Source: Dendrolimus kikuchii (lineage: Eukaryota > Arthropoda > Insecta > Lepidoptera > Lasiocampidae). Taken from it: a stretch of 64,000 bases of DNA. Below, piece after piece: positions 63,605 through 64,000 of this stretch (positions are counted from its first letter, which is position 1; the number at the start of each line of letters is the position of its first letter). Below the pieces are notes generated by a model. It had not been told where the DNA came from, searched no databases, and saw only the letters and a program-made list of their open reading frames with translations. A program made the position numbers and the translations under genes. The DNA lies in contig CM034389.1 in NCBI GenBank assembly GCA_019925095.2, positions 1,386,001-1,450,000 on the forward strand. The letters run 5' to 3'.

Positions 63605-64000
63605 ACGAAATGTCACGTAATTTATAATCCCTTCCACATCTTATCATACTTTGTTTCACTTCTACTGCGTATGCACAGCACCCACACAGATTTTAGATAT
63701 CTTGTTTGTTCGGGATTCACGTAGAAACTGTTGGGCCGATTACGATGTGGTTTTCACTGATCAACAACAAATTCTTAGATTAAAATCTACGCTACTTTTT
63801 CGGCTCGGAGCTCCGATCCCAGACCGCCGGGATGATTCGGGCTTCATATCACCCGTCGCCCGTCATTAATTAGTCCGTTGTTGTCACCCTTTGGATGGCT
63901 TCATCAAATTCAACCCCTCTCATGGCGACAGCCCAGCTAAGGTAAAGTCCCTAGGGAGCTCCCTTGAGCAGGTTGCCTACGGGTTCGAGCCCTTCACTTC
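63605..64000 (+). repeat. Direct repeat, copy 2 (cut by window end)
   Basis: Same sequence as 62870-63280, offset 735 bp at its start, with a few small indels. Continues past the window. Confidence 0.82.

Overview
This window looks like a gene-poor, transposon-saturated stretch of an insect nuclear genome, most likely a butterfly or moth. That is an inference. It rests on AT-rich DNA with no operon-like gene layout, tRNA-headed SINEs, 5'-truncated non-LTR retrotransposon tails, Helitron-like ends (5' TC, GC-rich hairpin, 3' CTAG) with interiors of a kind I associate with Lepidoptera, a mariner remnant and Penelope-like remnants. I see no intact host gene, no rRNA, no functional tRNA gene and no CRISPR array. 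Nearly every longer open frame is a piece of a repeat.

Four repeat groups dominate. (1) 'Family A' is a roughly 310-bp retroposon, beginning CCGTGCAGGAACGGAG and ending CTCCTGCAATAAAA plus poly(A), with about 25 copies in both orientations. Its last ~65 nt resemble the 3' end of a LINE at 12360-13330. (2) An RTE/BovB-like non-LTR element occurs as at least 25 copies of its 3' end only. These end in frame at [13 protein letters not shown] followed by a (TGTA)n tail, and many have intact 8-13 bp target-site duplications. (3) Non-autonomous Helitron-like elements occur in several sequence families (called C, F, G, H, K, L, N here). (4) There are tRNA-derived SINEs (D and E), LTR remnants including a solo LTR at 8931-9398, Penelope-like pieces with inverted ends, and foldback/MITE elements at 16839-17092, 33853-34011 and 37344-37858.

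Layout: 1-5.3 kb holds Helitron-like and RTE pieces plus a LINE C-terminus. 5.4-7.5 kb holds a possible host exon, an inverted (twin-primed) RTE copy and a mariner fragment. 8.3-13.3 kb holds C-family DNA, the solo LTR, a broken LINE with two nested insertions, and a second LINE. 13.5-16.7 kb holds an LTR-like duplication and SINEs. 17-27 kb holds Helitron-like elements, A copies and a possible host exon on the minus strand (22292-22424). 27-37 kb is RTE- and Penelope-rich. 37-45 kb holds a hAT-like element, a GC-rich poly(A) retrocopy and Helitron-like elements. 46-56 kb holds an A copy with an internal 104-bp tandem array, plus many RTE and A copies. 56-59 kb holds a 1.3-kb almost G-free minisatellite that may lie inside a Helitron-like unit. 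59-64 kb holds a second copy of a composite inverted A element, more RTE copies and a terminal 735-bp-spaced duplication.

The points most worth a second look are: the A-spacer-A inverted composite present twice; the LINE/A shared tail; the clear nested and twin-primed retrotransposition events; a conserved CCGCTTC/GAAGCGG hairpin shared by several retroelement tails; the Helitron-framed minisatellite; and two candidate host exons with good splice signals. I could run no database search, so family names come from motifs recognised by eye.
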